From Pseudomonas tumuqii (GTDB lineage Bacteria; Pseudomonadota; Gammaproteobacteria; Pseudomonadales; Pseudomonadaceae): DNA of 47,626 bases. A program made the position numbers and the translations under genes. Positions 32,408 through 40,089 of the stretch are shown here, in pieces (within the stretch, counting starts at the first letter, position 1; each line of letters starts with the position of its first letter). The stretch lies in contig NZ_JAAOJA010000023.1 in the NCBI RefSeq assembly GCF_013184545.1, positions 1 through 47,626 of the forward strand, written 5' to 3'. A model generated the notes under the pieces. The model had not been told where the DNA came from. It worked only from the letters and a program-made list of their open reading frames with translations, and did no database searches.

Positions 32408-32423
32408 TAAGGAGACAAACGCG

Positions 32424-33458
32424 ATGACCTCCCCCGTCTATCTGTCCAATACGTGGTATGCAGCCGCCTTTAGCGCCGAGCTGAGCACCACGCCGCTGTT
32501 GCGCACCCTGCTCGGTGAGCCGGTGGCGCTGTACCGTGGCGCGTCAGGCCGCGCGGCGGCGTTGCACGACCGCTGCCCGCACCGCTTCGCGCCGCTGCAC
32601 AAGGGCGAAGTGTTTGGCGATGACTTGCGCTGTCCCTACCACGGTCTGCGCTTCGACCCACAGGGCGCCTGCGTGCACAACCCCATAGGCGAGGGCAAGA
32701 TCCCCAAGGCGGCCTGCGCGCGCAGCTATCCGCTGCTGGAGCGCGATGGCATCGTGTGGCTGTGGTGGGGTGACCAACCCGCCGACGAGTCCAAGCTGCG
32801 GCGCTGGCCGGAGTTCGACGACAGTGAACGCTACACCTGCGTAGAGGGCTACATCCTGGTCAAAGGCGAGTACCAGCTCATCGCCGACAACCTGCTCGAC
32901 CTCAGCCATGCCGAGTTCCTGCACCCGTACCTGGCCACCGAGGGCTTCAACCGGCGCACCCAATATTCGATGGAGCAGCAGGGCAACACGGTGGTGGCGC
33001 GCAACTGGCGCCCGAGTGAGCCGATCAGCGGGCTGTTTGCCTTCGCCTACGGCGACGATGCGCCGACCCATGTAGATCACCTGTCCCTGGTCAAATGGGA
33101 AGCACCTTCGACCCTGCGCCTGGAGATCGGGGTCACCCGCCCCGGGCAACCGCCCGAGGCAGGGCCACGCTCCTATCAGGCCCACCTGATCACCCCGGAG
33201 ACGGCGCACACCAGCCACTACTTCTGGAAGTGGGGGCGCGACTTCAAGCTTGCGGATCAGGAATTCTCCACCAAGCTGCAGGCCAGCCTGCAGGCGGCCT
33301 TCGAGACCGAAGACGGGCCGATGATCGAAGCCCAGTCGGTGCACATGGGCGGCCAACCGCAGGAGGCGCTCAAGCCCGTGCTACTGCCCACGGACTCGGC
33401 TTCGCTGCGCGCACGGCGGGTGTTGCAGCAGCTCATCGAGCAGCAGGTGGCGTCATGA
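32424..33458 (+). CDS. Rieske aromatic oxygenase, VanA-like (probable O-demethylase)
   Basis: A 344-residue oxygenase component. The Rieske cluster residues are CPHR (C51, H53) and CPYHG (C70, H73). The mononuclear iron site is ADNLLDLSHAEFLH (bridging D159, ligands H162 and H167), with a C-terminal acidic ligand probably in ETEDGPMIE. The short length and lack of a beta subunit gene place it with VanA-type monooxygenases, which demethylate vanillate and similar methoxyaromatics or hydroxylate methyl groups. The ATG at 32424 follows AAGGAGA. The reductase gene overlaps its stop as ATGA. A formaldehyde dehydrogenase in the same cluster supports O-demethylation, with substrate unknown. Confidence 0.9.
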   Translation: MTSPVYLSNTWYAAAFSAELSTTPLLRTLLGEPVALYRGASGRAAALHDRCPHRFAPLHKGEVFGDDLRCPYHGLRFDPQGACVHNPIGEGKIPKAACARSYPLLERDGIVWLWWGDQPADESKLRRWPEFDDSERYTCVEGYILVKGEYQLIADNLLDLSHAEFLHPYLATEGFNRRTQYSMEQQGNTVVARNWRPSEPISGLFAFAYGDDAPTHVDHLSLVKWEAPSTLRLEIGVTRPGQPPEAGPRSYQAHLITPETAHTSHYFWKWGRDFKLADQEFSTKLQASLQAAFETEDGPMIEAQSVHMGGQPQEALKPVLLPTDSASLRARRVLQQLIEQQVAS

Positions 33459-34408
33459 TCGATGTGCTGGTCAGCCAGCGGCGCAGCGAAGCCGAGGACA
33501 TCTGCAGCTTCGAGCTGACGGCCGTGGACGGCTCAGCGCTGCCGCCCTTTGAGCCCGGAGCGCACATCGATGTGCATTTGCCCAACGGTCTGATCCGCCA
33601 GTATTCGCTGTGCCCGGGGGCGGATCAGCTGGGCCGCTACCTGATCGCGGTGCTGCTGGAGCCGGCCTCGCGCGGAGGTTCGGCGGCGGTGCACAGGCTG
33701 CAGGTCGGCGATCGACTGCGCATTGGTGCCCCGCGCAACCATTTCCCGCTGCAGGGCGACGCACAGCGTTCGCTGCTGCTGGCCGGCGGTATCGGTATTA
33801 CCCCCTTGCTGGCGATGGCCGAGCATCTGGCCGCCCGCGGCGCGGACTTCGTCCTGCACTACGGGGCCCGCTCGGCCGGACGCATGGCGTTCGCCAACCG
33901 GCTGCGCCAGGAAGCGCTGGCGGCGCAGGTGCACTTGCACCTGGACGATGGCGCGCCCGAGCAGAAGCTGGTGCTGGATCAGGCCCTGGGGCCGGTCACG
34001 CCGGGCACCCATATCTATGTCTGCGGCCCCGGCGGCTTCATGGACTGGGTGCTGGACGGAGCGCGCCAGGCCGGCTGGCCGGAAGAGCAACTGCACCGTG
34101 AATACTTCGCCGCCCCCGTCCGCAGCCAGGACGCGGAAGACGGAGCGTTCCAGATCCAGATCGGCCACGGCGGCGCCATCCACACGGTGCCGACCGGGCG
34201 CAACGTGATCGAGGTGCTGAACGAGCACGGGATCGAGATCCCGGTGTCGTGCGAACAGGGCGTTTGCGGGACCTGCGTGACCCGCGTGCTCGAGGGCCAG
34301 CCCGACCACCGCGACAGCTACCTCACCGAGCGGGAGCGCTCGGCCAACGACTGCTTCACCCCGTGCTGTTCCAGAGCGCGCTCGCCACTGCTGGTGCTCG
34401 ATCTCTGA
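33455..34408 (+). CDS. VanB-like oxygenase reductase (FMN, 2Fe-2S)
   Basis: A 317-residue electron-transfer partner of the Rieske oxygenase. From the N-terminus it has a flavin domain (GAHIDVHLPNGLIRQYSLC), an NAD-binding domain (LLLAGGIGITPLLAMAEHL and YVCGPGGFMDWV) and a C-terminal plant-type ferredoxin with cluster ligands in SCEQGVCGTCVTRVLEG and CCSRA. This order is that of VanB and phthalate dioxygenase reductase. Its ATG overlaps the oxygenase stop by 4 bp, so translation is coupled. It passes electrons from NADH through flavin and the 2Fe-2S centre to the oxygenase. Length and all motifs are intact. Confidence 0.94.
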   Translation: MIDVLVSQRRSEAEDICSFELTAVDGSALPPFEPGAHIDVHLPNGLIRQYSLCPGADQLGRYLIAVLLEPASRGGSAAVHRLQVGDRLRIGAPRNHFPLQGDAQRSLLLAGGIGITPLLAMAEHLAARGADFVLHYGARSAGRMAFANRLRQEALAAQVHLHLDDGAPEQKLVLDQALGPVTPGTHIYVCGPGGFMDWVLDGARQAGWPEEQLHREYFAAPVRSQDAEDGAFQIQIGHGGAIHTVPTGRNVIEVLNEHGIEIPVSCEQGVCGTCVTRVLEGQPDHRDSYLTERERSANDCFTPCCSRARSPLLVLDL

Positions 34409-34452
34409 GCCCTGCCCTCTCGTCTATCGAACCCGACTTCAGGAAGACTGCT

Positions 34453-35403
34453 ATGACCCTGCAACCCACAGCCTCACTCAGCCCCCTCAAACTCGCGGGC
34501 GGCGCCCTCGGCTTCAACTGGCTGCCCGTATTCGTCGCGCGTGAACGCGGCATCTTCGAACGCCACGGCCTGGCGGTGGAACTCTGCCGCCTGGGCAGCG
34601 TGGACAAGGCGACGGCCGCCGTGCGCAGCGGCGAAGCCGATCTGGCCATCTCGCCCCCCGAAGGGGTGCTGGCCGATGCCGCCGCATGCGGCAGCCTGCG
34701 GCTGATCGCGGCCAACTGCAACTGCTTGCCGCTGACCCTGGTGGCGCGCGCGGGCATAGAGCGCATCGAGGATCTGAAGGGGACCGTGCTCGGAACCTCG
34801 TCGCTCACCGAAGGTACGGCCATCTACACCCGCGAAATGCTCGCCCAACATGGCTTGCAATACCCCCAGGACTACTCGTTCTCCCTGGCTGGCGTTCACC
34901 AGGCCCGCTGGAAGGCGTTGCAGGACGGTAGCATCGATGCCGCCGTGCAGCCGCCGCCATTCAACTTCCTGGCCATCGACGCAGGCTACAGCGACCTCGG
35001 CGAGGTCAGCGACTACCTGCCTGAGATCGCCTTCACCGCCCTGCTCGGCCGGCTGGAGTGGGTGCAGGCCCACGAGGTCGCGGTGTTGGCCCTGCTGCGC
35101 GCACTGGCCGAGGCCACCGCGCTGGTCTACGACGAGAGCAACGACGCGATGCTGGTGCCGATCATGATGGAGGTGACCCAGTCGGACGCGGCCTACGCGA
35201 AGCGGGCGCTCGACTACATGCGTGACAAGTCGGCGTTTGCCCGCTCGCTGGAGATCCCGTCCGCCGCCCTGGACAAGTCGCTGGAGCTGATGGTCAAGGC
35301 CGGGCTGCTCGACGCCGCCGCGCAGGACAGTGCCCGCCGGGGTTGGGATGGTAGCTGGGCGCAACGCGCAACGCAGGCCGTGCACGCCGCGGAGGCCCTG
35401 TAA
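34453..35403 (+). CDS. NMT1/THI5-like (ABC substrate-binding) protein without signal peptide
   Basis: A 316-residue protein with the periplasmic-binding fold of the NMT1/THI5/SsuA group: LKLAGGALGFNWLPVFVARERGIFERHGLAVEL, the hinge tract SGEADLAISPPEG and IEDLKGTVLGTSSLTEG. It starts MTLQPTASLSPLKLAGG with no signal peptide or lipobox, so it is probably cytoplasmic, and no ABC permease or ATPase gene lies in the window. In this superfamily some members are enzymes (for example 4,5-dihydroxyphthalate decarboxylase and THI5). It could be a decarboxylase-like enzyme or a ligand-buffering protein. AGGAAGA precedes the ATG; the stop overlaps the DoxX start by 1 bp. Confidence 0.8.
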   Translation: MTLQPTASLSPLKLAGGALGFNWLPVFVARERGIFERHGLAVELCRLGSVDKATAAVRSGEADLAISPPEGVLADAAACGSLRLIAANCNCLPLTLVARAGIERIEDLKGTVLGTSSLTEGTAIYTREMLAQHGLQYPQDYSFSLAGVHQARWKALQDGSIDAAVQPPPFNFLAIDAGYSDLGEVSDYLPEIAFTALLGRLEWVQAHEVAVLALLRALAEATALVYDESNDAMLVPIMMEVTQSDAAYAKRALDYMRDKSAFARSLEIPSAALDKSLELMVKAGLLDAAAQDSARRGWDGSWAQRATQAVHAAEAL

Positions 35404-35762
35404 TGGAGGCGCTGAGTCTTGATCCCCTGGCCGTGCTGCGCGTGCTGTGCGGCGTCTGGTTCCTGCCCCACTGCATCGGCAAGATCCGCAACCTGGGGCC
35501 GGCCTCGCAGACTTTCGCCAAGGCCGGCTTGCACCCGGCACGGGCCTTCGTGGTGCTGACCATCGTCGTCGAAGTGATCGCCGGCCTGGGCCTGGTGTTC
35601 AACATCTACCCGCAGGTCGCTGCCGCTCTCGCCGCGGGCGTGCTCGCGGGGGCCAGTTATGCGGTGATCAAGATCAATGGCTTCAACTGGCGCTGGCAGA
35701 AGCAAGGCCCCGAGTTCATGGTTTTCTGGGCCGTCGCGGCCCTGCTGTCGGTGGCCGGCTAG
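35403..35762 (+). CDS. DoxX-family membrane protein
   Basis: A 119-residue inner-membrane protein with about four spans: AVLRVLCGVWFLPHCIGKIRN (the DoxX start), AFVVLTIVVEVIAGLGLVF, AAALAAGVLAGASYAVIKI and FMVFWAVAALLSVAG. The tract NWRWQKQGPEFMVFW also survives in a remnant at 30918-31046. It is the fourth gene of the Rieske operon and shares 1 bp with the preceding stop. Function is unproven; membrane quinone or thiol chemistry linked to the oxygenase is a guess from family context. Confidence 0.85.
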   Translation: MEALSLDPLAVLRVLCGVWFLPHCIGKIRNLGPASQTFAKAGLHPARAFVVLTIVVEVIAGLGLVFNIYPQVAAALAAGVLAGASYAVIKINGFNWRWQKQGPEFMVFWAVAALLSVAG

Positions 35763-35795
35763 CGGCTGGTGGGCCCCGGCAGCCGGCTCTCGCTC

Positions 35796-35830
35796 GGCGC
35801 CCCGGCAACGGGTGCCCATGCAGTTTTTTT
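35796..35830 (+). terminator. Weak terminator-like hairpin after DoxX
   Basis: GGCGCCC (35796-35802) pairs with GGGTGCC (35810-35816, one G-U pair). A run of seven Ts follows at 35824-35830 after a 7-nt gap. The gap makes it a poor terminator. It may lower, but need not stop, transcription into the formaldehyde dehydrogenase gene. Confidence 0.35.
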
Positions 35831-35869
35831 GCCCTCACACAAGCTGTCCTTCATATCTGGGAGTTGCTC

Positions 35870-36982
35870 ATGATCAAGTCACGCGCCGCCGTCGCGTTCG
35901 CGCCCAACCAACCGCTGCAGATCGTCGAGATAGACGTGGCGCCGCCCCGGGCCGGCGAGGTACGGGTGCGCATCGTCGCCACCGGTGTCTGCCATACCGA
36001 CGCCTATACGCTCTCCGGACAGGACAGCGAGGGCGTGTTCCCCTGCGTCCTCGGGCATGAAGGCGGCGGCATTGTCGAAGCGGTCGGAGAAGGTGTCACC
36101 TCGCTGGCCGTCGGCGACCACGTCATTCCCCTGTACACGGCCGAATGCCGCACCTGCAAGTTCTGCACATCCGGCAAGACCAACCTGTGCCAGGCGGTTC
36201 GGGTCACCCAGAGCAAGGGCCTGATGCCGGACGGCACCACGCGCTTCTCCTACAACGGCCAGCCGATCTACCACTACATGGGCTGCTCGACCTTCTCCGA
36301 GTACACCGTGTTGCCGGAGATATCCCTGGCCAAGATCCCCAAGGAAGCGCCGCTGGACAAGGTCTGCCTGCTCGGTTGCGGGGTGACCACCGGCATCGGT
36401 GCGGTGCTCAACACCGCCAAAGTCAGCGAGGGCGCCACGGTGGCGATCTTCGGCCTGGGCGGCATCGGTTTGGCGGCGATCATCGGCGCCAAGATGGCCA
36501 AGGCCTCGCGGATCATCGCCATCGACATCAACCCGGCCAAGTTCGAGGTGGCCCGCGAACTGGGCGCCACCGAGTTCCTCAACCCGAAGGAGCACGCCCG
36601 CCCGATCCAGGACGTCATAGTCGAGCTGACCGACGGCGGTGTGGACTACAGCTTCGAGTGCATCGGCAACGTGCAGCTGATGCGCGCGGCCCTGGAGTGC
36701 TGCCACAAGGGCTGGGGCGAGTCGACCATCATCGGCGTCGCCCCCGCCGGTGCCGAGATCAGCACGCGGCCCTTTCAACTGGTCACCGGCCGCGTCTGGC
36801 GCGGCAGTGCCTTCGGCGGCGTCAAGGGCCGCACCGAACTGCCCGGCTATGTGGCAAAGGCGCAGCAGGGCGAAATCCCTCTCGACACCTTCATCACTCA
36901 CCGCATGCCGCTGGAAGACATCAACCAGGCCTTCGAGCTGATGCATACCGGGCAAAGCATCCGCACCGTCATTCATTTCTGA
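35870..36982 (+). CDS. frmA: S-(hydroxymethyl)glutathione dehydrogenase (class III alcohol dehydrogenase)
   Basis: A 370-residue zinc dehydrogenase that oxidises the formaldehyde-glutathione adduct to S-formylglutathione. The catalytic zinc ligands are normal: GVCHTDAYTLSG (Cys), GHEGGGIV (His, Glu) and LGCGVTTGIGA (Cys). The structural zinc lobe is CRTCKFCTSGKTNLC and the NAD loop FGLGGIGLAAIIGAK. Class III traits (ECIGNVQLMRAALE, GVKGRTELPGYV) are clear. The ATG follows GGGAG. It lies 107 bp after DoxX in the Rieske operon, and no S-formylglutathione hydrolase gene follows. Its presence fits formaldehyde release by the VanA-like enzyme, although many bacteria carry housekeeping copies elsewhere. 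Confidence 0.94.
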   Translation: MIKSRAAVAFAPNQPLQIVEIDVAPPRAGEVRVRIVATGVCHTDAYTLSGQDSEGVFPCVLGHEGGGIVEAVGEGVTSLAVGDHVIPLYTAECRTCKFCTSGKTNLCQAVRVTQSKGLMPDGTTRFSYNGQPIYHYMGCSTFSEYTVLPEISLAKIPKEAPLDKVCLLGCGVTTGIGAVLNTAKVSEGATVAIFGLGGIGLAAIIGAKMAKASRIIAIDINPAKFEVARELGATEFLNPKEHARPIQDVIVELTDGGVDYSFECIGNVQLMRAALECCHKGWGESTIIGVAPAGAEISTRPFQLVTGRVWRGSAFGGVKGRTELPGYVAKAQQGEIPLDTFITHRMPLEDINQAFELMHTGQSIRTVIHF

Positions 36983-37053
36983 CTTTGCCTGCCGACCCGA
37001 ATCGGCCTGCATTCACCGGGCGCGTGCCCGCCACTCACTAAACCGAGAAGAAT

Positions 37054-37437
37054 ATGTCTATCTATACCCACGTTAGCGTTGGCACCAATGACCTCTCCAA
37101 GGCCCGCGAGTTCTACGACAAGGTGTTGGCCGAACTGGATTACAAACGCATCGCCGACCTGAATGACAATGGCTCGATCTGGGGTTACGACGCCCCTGCG
37201 TTCTTCGTCCTCAAACCCGCCGACGGCGCACCGGCTACTGTCGGCAACGGCGTTACCGTCAGCTTCCAGGCGCCGAGCCGTGCCGCTGTCCATGCGTTCC
37301 ACGAAGTCGCTCTGGGCTTGGGCGCCAAGGACGAGGGGCAGCCGGGACCGCGTGGTTGGGCAGCCAATGCCTATGCCGCCTATGCCCGCGACCTCGATGG
37401 CAATAAGTTGGCGGTTTATTGCTTCGAACCGGCCTAA
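37054..37437 (+). CDS. Small VOC/glyoxalase-like protein
   Basis: A 127-residue one-domain VOC protein: YTHVSVGTNDLSKAREFYDKVL at the start (H5 as first possible metal ligand) and ARDLDGNKLAVYCFEP at the end. Such small proteins include lyases and isomerases as well as resistance proteins, and I cannot assign a reaction. It begins 71 bp after the formaldehyde dehydrogenase gene with a GAGAAG site, so it is likely the last gene of that operon. A link to aldehyde or glutathione-adduct handling is suggested only by that position. Confidence 0.82.
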   Translation: MSIYTHVSVGTNDLSKAREFYDKVLAELDYKRIADLNDNGSIWGYDAPAFFVLKPADGAPATVGNGVTVSFQAPSRAAVHAFHEVALGLGAKDEGQPGPRGWAANAYAAYARDLDGNKLAVYCFEPA

Positions 37438-37636
37438 CTGATCCAGACGATTCGCTTGCGGTCATCTGCACGGAGAAGTTGCGCCTTTATCTGCCGATAC
37501 GGGCGCGGCTCTTCTTCATGACTTGCAGCCTGCAACGCAGGTTGCGCCGCACCGGAAAAGCCGCAGGTGCTTGACCGGCGCTTAACAAATCCCCCGTTGC
37601 CGCAGGACCCCCCCTATTTCTGGCGTCGAACCTAGC

Positions 37637-38872
37637 GTGCACGATTCCATTTCCCACTCGGCCGGCTGGCCACCGGCGATCCGGGCGCTCAAGCACCGCA
37701 ACTTTCGCCTATATTTCATCGGCCACGCCATTTCGACCCTGGGCTCCTGGGTGCAGCAGGTGGCCCTGGCCTGGCTGATCTATCGGCTGACCGGGTCCGC
37801 CTCGCTGCTCGGCGTCACCACCTTCGTCGCGCTGGTGCCGCAGTTGCTGCTGGGGCCGCTGGCCGGCGCCTGGATCGACCGCCACGACAAACGCCGATTG
37901 CTGATGCTGACCCAGGGCCTGCTCGGGCTGCAGGCCGCCGTGCTGGCTGTGCTTAGCGCAACCGAGCTCATCGACCCGGCGTCGATCATCGCCTGCTCGG
38001 CCCTGCTCGGCGTGCTCAATGCACTGGATACCCCGTTACGCCAATCGCTACTGAGCCGCTTCGTCGACAAGCGAGAGGATCTGTCCAACGCGCTCGCGCT
38101 GAACGCCATGCTGATCAACGCCTCGCGTTTCATCGGCCCGCCGCTGGCCGGCCTGCTGCTGGGGATGACCGGCGAGGCGACCTGTTTCGCCCTGAACGCC
38201 CTGTCCTACCTGGGCTTGCTGGCCGGCCTGCTGCTCATCCGCATCGAACCCTCGGCACGGGAGCAAGGATCGCTGCGCAGCGTATTCGGTGCCGGGCTAG
38301 ACTATGTGAAGGACAACCGCCAGGTGCGCCTGATGCTGATCAGCGTGCTGGTGATCAACCTCACCGCCTCCAGCTACGCGGTATTGCTCCCGGTATTCGC
38401 CAAGGATGTGTTCGCCGGCCAGGCCAGCCTGTTGGGCTGGCTGTGGGGCGCCGCCGGCTGCGGCGCGCTGTTGGCCGCGGTATTTTTGTCCGTGCACAGG
38501 GGCCAGGAGGAGCTGAGCCGGCTCATCGTCTGCGCCGCGCTCATCAGCGCCGCGGCCCTGCTGACCTTCGCGCTCAGCACCTCGCTGCCGCTATCGTTGC
38601 TCGCCATGCTGGTGCTTGGTTTCGGTATTTCCACCAGCAATATCGGCACCAATATCCTGCTGCAGGGGCAAACCCCCGAAGGCCTGCGCGGACGCGTGGT
38701 CTCGCTCTATACCTCCACCCGTTTCGGCTTCGATGCCATCGGCGGTTTGCTCGCCGGGCTACTGGCCGCGCAAGTGGGCGGCCCGGCAGCCTTGGTTGGC
38801 GCGGGGGTGATCCTGCTGATTTATTGCCTCTGGCTGATTCGTCGCCAATCGGGCCTCACTGCTGCCGATTGA
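37637..38872 (+). CDS. MFS transporter, EntS-like exporter group
   Basis: A 411-residue permease with about 12 spans. The start NFRLYFIGHAISTLGSWVQQVALAWLIYRLTGSASLLG and the motif A-like GAWIDRHDKRRLLML are typical of the MFS_3/enterobactin-exporter-like group. A repeat of the half-molecule pattern begins near residue 215. The start codon is GTG at 37637 with no clear ribosome site, so the N-terminus is uncertain by a few residues. It stands alone, 199 bp after the VOC gene and before transposase debris. Export of a pathway intermediate or an unrelated compound is equally possible. Confidence 0.87.
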   Translation: MHDSISHSAGWPPAIRALKHRNFRLYFIGHAISTLGSWVQQVALAWLIYRLTGSASLLGVTTFVALVPQLLLGPLAGAWIDRHDKRRLLMLTQGLLGLQAAVLAVLSATELIDPASIIACSALLGVLNALDTPLRQSLLSRFVDKREDLSNALALNAMLINASRFIGPPLAGLLLGMTGEATCFALNALSYLGLLAGLLLIRIEPSAREQGSLRSVFGAGLDYVKDNRQVRLMLISVLVINLTASSYAVLLPVFAKDVFAGQASLLGWLWGAAGCGALLAAVFLSVHRGQEELSRLIVCAALISAAALLTFALSTSLPLSLLAMLVLGFGISTSNIGTNILLQGQTPEGLRGRVVSLYTSTRFGFDAIGGLLAGLLAAQVGGPAALVGAGVILLIYCLWLIRRQSGLTAAD

Positions 38873-38954
38873 CCATCTGCCAACCAAGCGACACAGCCTT
38901 GGCTTCAACGCCGCGGGTCAACTGCCCCTCTGGCTCATTCTTCCCGTGGCGCAG

Positions 38955-39107
38955 GTCAAAGCCGAACGCCTCCACGACAAGATCGCAACCTTGAAAGCTG
39001 AGCTGCAGGAGCTCAAGGAAATCGAGGTTCAGCTCAACCAAACACCGGATAAACAGATCTCCCTGACCGATCCCGATGCACGCTCAATGAAGACTCGGGG
39101 CGCCTAG
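38955..39107 (+). pseudogene. IS1182-type transposase remnant
   Basis: A 50-codon in-frame stretch begins VKAERLHDKIATLKAELQEL and contains TPDKQISLTDPDARSM before a TAG at 39105. The QISLTDPDARSM tract is a hallmark of IS1182-family transposases, where it precedes the second catalytic part. No start codon, N-terminal DDE segment or C-terminus is present, so it is a relic. Immediately after, in another frame, VERYLRNTVQALDRL could be a shuffled piece of the same protein. Confidence 0.75.
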
Positions 39108-39531
39108 CGCGGTCGAGCGTTACCTGCGCAACACCGTCCAGGCGCTCGACCGCCTGGCAGCCAACGCAAGCTAGACGGCTATTAGCCATCCGCGAACATC
39201 GAAAATGCCCGCGCGCCGGCGAGCAAACTCCGCGAACCGCAAGGTTCTGCAGTTTCATCCGCGCCGCAAGAGTGTGCGCTGCTAGTGCCCGAGGCCAACA
39301 GCCACCCCGACCGAGGCGATTATCAGTCACCCAAACACCGTCACCTACAGGGCACACAAGACCTTGAGCAGTCCACGAAACTGCATATGTGGATGCCAGT
39401 TCAACTCCCTAAACGACCGTTTATCGAGAATATTACGCGGGGGCATTTCTGGGGGCATATTAAAAAAACTTAATCACTAATTCCTTACATAACAACATGT
39501 TAAGAAACTAATTAAAACTCCCCCCGGTGCA
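39108..39531. other. AT-rich non-coding patch with short direct repeat
   Basis: I see no gene here. GGGGGCAT occurs twice, at 39439-39446 and 39451-39458, and the following 60 bp are far richer in A and T than the rest of the window. A short plus-strand open frame (39285-39473) has no family resemblance. With the adjoining transposase relic, the patch looks like a scar of integrated DNA. Confidence 0.45.
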
Positions 39532-39585
39532 CCATATAAAACAAAGACCCCAGGCGCTTACACCTGGGGTCTTTGTTTTATATGG
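39532..39585. terminator. Very long perfect hairpin, bidirectional terminator
   Basis: A perfect 23-bp inverted repeat (39532-39554 with 39563-39585, 8-nt loop) with a CCCCAGG/CCTGGGG core and AT-rich outer arms (ATAAAACAAAG/CTTTGTTTTAT), which provide U-rich tails on either strand. It lies 72 bp after the lipocalin-like gene and ends the eight-gene minus-strand operon. Confidence 0.85.
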
Positions 39586-39657
39586 CATCCGTGCGCAGCA
39601 CGACGCTCCGCCACTTCAGCCCACACTGTAGCGAGCGCGGATAGCGCCGTCGCCACG

Positions 39658-40089
39658 TCAGCTGGGCATGGCTCGCTGCCAAACCAGCCTGGCGGTACGC
39701 GCCTCCGAGGTGCCTTCTTCGAGGCGTGCAGTCAGGGCCACAACGTCGCCCTCCAGGATCGCTACTCGCTGCTGCGAACCGCCCACCCAGTTGGGAAACA
39801 GGCTGTGGCGCACGTGGTGCTGGATGACGTTGCCCTGTACCTCGTAGTCGCCCGCATAGGTCAGGTAGCTGCCATAGGCGCCGGCCTTCTCGGCATCGCT
39901 GGCCGACCATTGGCCGCCGCTGCTGAAAGGTGGGCGGCCTTTCTTGGCTATCACGCAGAACATGCCGTAGCTACTGTATTCGATGAAGCCTTCCAGTTCG
40001 GTACCCATCGGGTGGAGCACCCGGCCGTCGTCGTATACCTGCTCCCAGGACAAGATGTTCCAGCGTCCACGTATGCTGTCTTGGTTCAT
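39658..40089 (-). CDS. Lipocalin-like domain protein
   Basis: A 143-residue protein of the lipocalin-like family: an N-terminal IRGRWNILSWEQVYDDGRVLHPMG, then YSSYGMFCVIAKKGRP and a C-terminal beta-rich part ending LVWQRAMP. No signal peptide is present. Such proteins form small beta barrels that may bind hydrophobic ligands; members are often encoded beside oxygenases of polyketide or aromatic metabolism. Its ATG overlaps the hydrolase stop by 4 bp (ATGA), so it is part of the operon and is its last gene. A role as a cyclase, isomerase or carrier for the ring-cleavage route is only a guess. Confidence 0.8.
   Translation of the reverse strand: MNQDSIRGRWNILSWEQVYDDGRVLHPMGTELEGFIEYSSYGMFCVIAKKGRPPFSSGGQWSASDAEKAGAYGSYLTYAGDYEVQGNVIQHHVRHSLFPNWVGGSQQRVAILEGDVVALTARLEEGTSEARTARLVWQRAMPS

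Noticed and set aside
39285..39473. A 62-residue plus-strand frame in the AT-rich patch
   Set aside because: It has no ribosome site and no family resemblance, and contains the GGGGGCAT repeat; taken as non-coding scar.
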